NCBI GenBank assembly: GCA_029934915.1
Contig: JAOZLI010000022.1
Coordinates: forward strand, 1-18,440
Source of the DNA: Desulfocapsa sp.
GTDB taxonomy: Bacteria > Desulfobacterota > Desulfobulbia > Desulfobulbales > Desulfocapsaceae
Direction of reading: 5' to 3'
Length of the DNA: 18,440 nucleotides
Part shown: positions 15,820 through 18,440 of the stretch, piece by piece
Position numbering within the stretch: position 1 is the stretch's first letter
How the letters are laid out: the number at the start of each line of letters is the position of its first letter
Notes under the pieces: generated by a model
The model's input: only the letters and a program-made list of their open reading frames with translations
Database searches by the model: none
What the model was told of the DNA's origin: nothing
Translations under genes and position numbers: made by a program

Positions 15820-15846
15820 GCAAAACCTATGCAAAGTACCCGCAAA
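15820..15846. repeat. Three GCAAA units with an 11-bp period in the iorA leader
   Basis: GCAAA occurs at 15820, 15831 and 15842, at exactly 11-bp steps, so the units lie on one face of the helix. The block is 110-140 bases before the iorA start. It may be a protein-binding array or chance; nothing else supports a function. Confidence 0.3.
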
Positions 15847-15929
15847 GACTTATATGGGGCAAGGTTTTTCCGCCAAATCCACCATTACTTTTACTGATCA
15901 TTTTCATAACAAATATTGAAGCATCCAGA

Positions 15930-15944
15930 TGAAACACTGTTTCA
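15930..15944. promoter_or_regulatory. Perfect palindrome, candidate operator of the ior promoter
   Basis: TGAAAC-act-GTTTCA is a perfect 6-bp inverted repeat (15930-15944). It lies about 16 bases downstream of the candidate -10 box, where a bound repressor would block early elongation. The regulator is unknown and no transcription-factor gene is present in the window. Confidence 0.4.
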
Positions 15945-15960
15945 ATATCAGATATAAAAT

Positions 15961-15988
15961 ATTATACGCTATATTTACAGGATGTTAC
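15961..15988 (-). promoter_or_regulatory. Candidate sigma-70 promoter for iorA and the downstream cluster
   Basis: On the minus strand GTAACA (15983-15988; four of six bases match TTGACA), 16 bases, then a perfect TATAAT (15961-15966). Initiation near 15954 would give a leader of about 245 bases before iorA. The -35 match is moderate, so this is a prediction only. Confidence 0.4.
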
Positions 15989-16077
15989 CTGCAAAAAAAA
16001 GGCATTAGTTTTTAGTTAAGTTGTAAAAAACACTTGACGAATAGACCTTTCAGCACTACCTCTTGCGTGAGCAATAA

Positions 16078-16097
16078 GACTGAATGACCATTCAGTC
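16078..16097. promoter_or_regulatory. 20-bp palindrome resembling a TetR-family operator
   Basis: GACTGAATGACCATTCAGTC has perfect 8-bp arms around GACC. Palindromes of this TGAATGA/TCATTCA type are typical operators of TetR-family regulators of fatty-acid and related acyl-CoA genes. It lies between the divergent iorA and sulP genes, so it could act on either. The regulator identity is inference from motif style. Confidence 0.5.
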
Positions 16098-16124
16098 AAT
16101 CATATATGTCGTTTTTTTAAGTTT

Positions 16125-16257
16125 GACGAATTCGTAAAAAGCTAAGACCTGCTTTTATTTGTCATTCACACGTAGGCGGTAATCCAGTTATTTCTATCTG
16201 TTCTGGATCCCTGCCTTCGCGGGAATAGTACAGCTGGAAACTTATTACGAACTCATC
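16125..16257. repeat. Imperfect inverted-repeat element in front of the SulP gene
   Basis: The outer arms GACGAATTCGTAAAAAG (16125-16141) and the reverse complement of the right end, GATGAGTTCGTAATAAG (16241-16257), match at 14 of 17 positions. An inner hairpin ATCCAG (16182-16187) / CTGGAT (16203-16208) lies at the centre, with further partial matches (GTCATTC, CGTAGGCGG against CCTTCGCGGGAAT). It is non-coding. No target duplication was found. Its end motif TCGTAAAAA is shared with the element at 1261-1412, suggesting related repeats. It ends about 37 bases before the SulP start codon and so lies in that gene's promoter or leader region. Confidence 0.6.
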
Positions 16258-16294
16258 AGATGTAACCATTAATTCAACTAAGAGAGTTTAGAAC

Positions 16295-18440
16295 ATGTTT
16301 CTCGCAAAAATTTTTCCATTTATACTTTGGTTCAAAGGGTATAAGGGGGCATCATTTAAACTAGACCTGGTCGCCGGTATCACCGTTGCCATGGTTTTGA
16401 TCCCTCAGTCCATGGCCTATGCCCAGCTTGCAGGACTTCCTGCATACTATGGTTTGTATGCTGCATTCCTGCCGCCCATGATTGCTGCACTCTTTGGGTC
16501 CAGTCGTCAGCTTGGAACTGGCCCTGTTGCGGTTGTATCTTTGATGTCAGCTGCATCCCTTGAGCCTCTGGCCACTGCCGGATCTCCCGAGTTTATCGCC
16601 TACTCCATCATACTGGCACTTGTTGTTGGTATCTTTCAGTTTTCTCTTGGCGTTCTGCGTCTCGGAATGGTTGTAAACTTTCTTTCCCATCCGGTAATCA
16701 ATGGTTTTACTAACGCTGCTGCAATCATCATTGCCTCGTCTCAGTTCTCCAAGTTCTTTGGCGTTTATGTTGATAAGGCTCCGCACCATTACGAGACCAT
16801 GATGCGCGTTTATAATGCTGCCATGGATTACACGCATATGCCGACCTTGATTTATGCGGTTTCAGCGGTAACCATTATGGCCCTGTTGAAAAAGTTTATG
16901 CCCAAAGTCCCAAACGTTCTGGTGGCAGTGTTAATCACCACGGTAATTTCCTATTTCACCGGTTTCAATCATGATGCCAAGGTGGATGTTTCAGCCATCA
17001 ACGACCACGACATTGCCCATCAGATTGCAGAATTTAATGTAGCAACAAACCATATCGAAGAGCATGGTGGAAATCGTGCAGATCTCGGTAAAGTGATCGA
17101 TGAGATTAAAGCTGCCGAAAGCGCTGGACATGGTGGCCCATCCATTGAACTAATAAAGATTGAATCAGAGGTGAGAATTCTCACTTCCCACATGGATCAT
17201 GCCAAAGAAGAGGCGCATCAGCTTCGTAAAGTGCTGAGAAATCTTAAATTTGAAGCAGTTATTAACGGTGACAATTACACCTTCTACCCCAAAGATAATA
17301 TTCCAGCAGGTGTAACAACCGATGGTGGAACCTGGCGTCTGAAAGTTAAGAATAAGCCTCTGGACAGCTCAAGTCTCCTGATGATGGGTGGCGGTGCAAT
17401 TGTTGGCAAGATTCCAGAAGGGCTGCCAGCATTTGAAGTACCAGATCTTACCCCAAAAACATTTATGAAACTGCTGCCCACAGCAATCATCATTTCTCTG
17501 CTTGGTTTTATGGAAGCGATTGCCATTGCTAAGGCCATGGCAGCTCAAACTGGACAGAAGATTGATGCGAATCAAGAACTTATAGGTCAGGGGCTTGGTA
17601 ATATTTTAGGTTCCATGAGCGGCAGTTACTCGGTATCCGGCTCCTTCTCCCGTTCTGCTGTAAACCTCTCCGCAGGAGCAGTTTCCGGTATATCCTCGGT
17701 GGTGACTTCCATTATGGTTGTTCTGACCTTGCTCTTTTTCACACCGCTTCTCTACCATCTCCCCCAGGCAACCCTTGCGGCCGTTATTATGATGGCAGTT
17801 ATTGGCCTGTTGAATGTTAAAGGATTTGTTCACTCCTGGCATGCACAGAAGTATGACGGCATTATCTCTATATTAAGTTTTATGGTAACACTCTACTTCG
17901 CACCACATCTTGACAAAGGTATCATGGTTGGTTTTGTACTCTCCATGGGTGTTTTCCTCTACAAGTCCATGAGACCTGTTGTTGCCGAGCTTTCCATGCA
18001 TGAGGACAAAGTGCTGAAGAGTTCCGAGCATTATCGCCTCAAGGGCTGTCGCCATATTTCAGTTGTTCGTTTTGATGGTTCACTTTTCTTTGCCAACGCC
18101 AGCTATCTTGATGAGCAGGTCGCAAAGTTCAGAACCGAACACCCCGATCTCCGTTACATCCTGCTTGATGCCAAAGGTATCAACGACATGGATGCTTCGG
18201 GTGAAGAAGCTCTCTCCATGATCGTTGATCGACTGCGTGCGGCAAAACTTGGTTTTGCCATGTGTGGCGTCAAAGGTCAGGTGATGGCTGTTATGGAAAG
18301 AACACACCTGCTGGACAAAATAGGTATGGAAAATCTGTACCCCGACACCAAGACAGCTGTTGCTTCTCTTGTTGACGAGATTCACAATGACACAGACCTT
18401 CCTGAGGGCGGTTGTAACAACTGTCCACTGACGAAGTATA
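16295..18440 (+). CDS. SulP-family anion transporter with inserted domain and C-terminal STAS (runs off window)
   Basis: At least 715 residues; the frame is open to the window end, so the C-terminus is not seen. The N-terminal membrane domain has LDLVAGITVAMVLIPQSMAYAQLAGLPAYYGLYAAF (24-59) and the GTGPVAVVSLM block, which are SulP/SLC26 signatures. The second membrane half has QGLGNILGSMSGSYSVSGSFSRSAVN. A STAS domain follows (about 575-690; HISVVRFDGSLFFANA... LLDAKGINDMDASGEEAL). Unusually, about 140 residues (225-367), hydrophilic and partly coiled-coil-like (EEAHQLRKVLRNL), separate ISYFTGF from AIVGKIPEGLPAF, where most relatives have about 10-15. The end visible here is Cys-rich (GGCNNCPLTK). 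The substrate is probably sulfate or bicarbonate and is not decided. The ATG at 16295 has AGAGAG about 8 bases upstream. It is the only plus-strand protein gene in the window. Confidence 0.92.
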   Translation, partial: MFLAKIFPFILWFKGYKGASFKLDLVAGITVAMVLIPQSMAYAQLAGLPAYYGLYAAFLPPMIAALFGSSRQLGTGPVAVVSLMSAASLEPLATAGSPEFIAYSIILALVVGIFQFSLGVLRLGMVVNFLSHPVINGFTNAAAIIIASSQFSKFFGVYVDKAPHHYETMMRVYNAAMDYTHMPTLIYAVSAVTIMALLKKFMPKVPNVLVAVLITTVISYFTGFNHDAKVDVSAINDHDIAHQIAEFNVATNHIEEHGGNRADLGKVIDEIKAAESAGHGGPSIELIKIESEVRILTSHMDHAKEEAHQLRKVLRNLKFEAVINGDNYTFYPKDNIPAGVTTDGGTWRLKVKNKPLDSSSLLMMGGGAIVGKIPEGLPAFEVPDLTPKTFMKLLPTAIIISLLGFMEAIAIAKAMAAQTGQKIDANQELIGQGLGNILGSMSGSYSVSGSFSRSAVNLSAGAVSGISSVVTSIMVVLTLLFFTPLLYHLPQATLAAVIMMAVIGLLNVKGFVHSWHAQKYDGIISILSFMVTLYFAPHLDKGIMVGFVLSMGVFLYKSMRPVVAELSMHEDKVLKSSEHYRLKGCRHISVVRFDGSLFFANASYLDEQVAKFRTEHPDLRYILLDAKGINDMDASGEEALSMIVDRLRAAKLGFAMCGVKGQVMAVMERTHLLDKIGMENLYPDTKTAVASLVDEIHNDTDLPEGGCNNCPLTKY

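Noticed and set aside
15203..15919. 238-residue plus-strand open frame
   Set aside because: Mostly antisense to iorA; no recognisable domain.
16034..16062. Plus-strand promoter TTGACG with a 17-base spacer
   Set aside because: The -10 position (TACCTC) matches only half of the consensus, so I do not call it the SulP promoter.
1..18440. CRISPR array, tRNA or rRNA genes, prophage or defence system
   Set aside because: No regularly spaced direct repeats of CRISPR length, no cloverleaf or rRNA-like segments, and no nuclease, integrase or phage structural genes were seen.

Overview
The window looks like a chromosomal stretch of an anaerobic Gram-negative bacterium, most likely a Desulfobacterota (sulfate-reducer or syntroph type). 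The clues are an oxygen-sensitive ferredoxin-linked indolepyruvate oxidoreductase (IorAB), PaaK-type aryl-CoA ligases, a Liv-type ABC importer, a SulP anion transporter, periplasmic murein turnover functions and several palindromic intergenic repeats. This placement is inference; no rRNA or other strong taxonomic marker is present.

Layout: all protein genes but the last lie on the minus strand. Reading in the direction of transcription from 15709 down to 3619: iorA, iorB, a palindromic repeat, paaK (copy 2), another repeat, a tandem ACT-domain gene, livK-type binding protein, a rho-independent terminator plus repeat, livH, livM, livG, livF, a decayed toxin-antitoxin pair, paaK (copy 1), rph (RNase PH) and a small HAD phosphatase. 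Further left are a membrane-bound GGDEF diguanylate cyclase (1905-3488) and an MltB-type lytic transglycosylase (26-1249). On the plus strand a SulP transporter starts at 16295 and runs off the right end.

How it fits together: the Liv-type importer, two aryl-CoA ligases, IorAB and an amino-acid-sensing ACT protein form a coherent aryl-acid / aromatic amino acid module. It can run as 2-oxoacid oxidation (arylpyruvate to arylacetyl-CoA, CO2 and reduced ferredoxin) or in reverse, to make aromatic amino acids from imported aryl acetates. The sequence does not decide the direction.

The most interesting item is outside the protein genes. At 1779-1898, plus strand, an excellent sigma-54 (-24/-12) promoter is followed after about 85 bases by a strong intrinsic terminator with no ORF between. 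Two 11-bp direct repeats 31 bp apart sit about 115-150 bp upstream, where an enhancer-binding protein would bind. The predicted transcript of about 94 nt has an AU hairpin, an exposed U/C-rich stretch complementary to Shine-Dalgarno sequences, and a terminator. This is a candidate sigma-54-dependent regulatory sRNA. Other notable items are a 152-bp MITE-like element with an 8-bp target duplication directly in front of the transglycosylase gene, a frameshifted antitoxin with a truncated ParE/RelE-type toxin, and a SulP protein with an extra domain of about 140 residues inside its membrane part.
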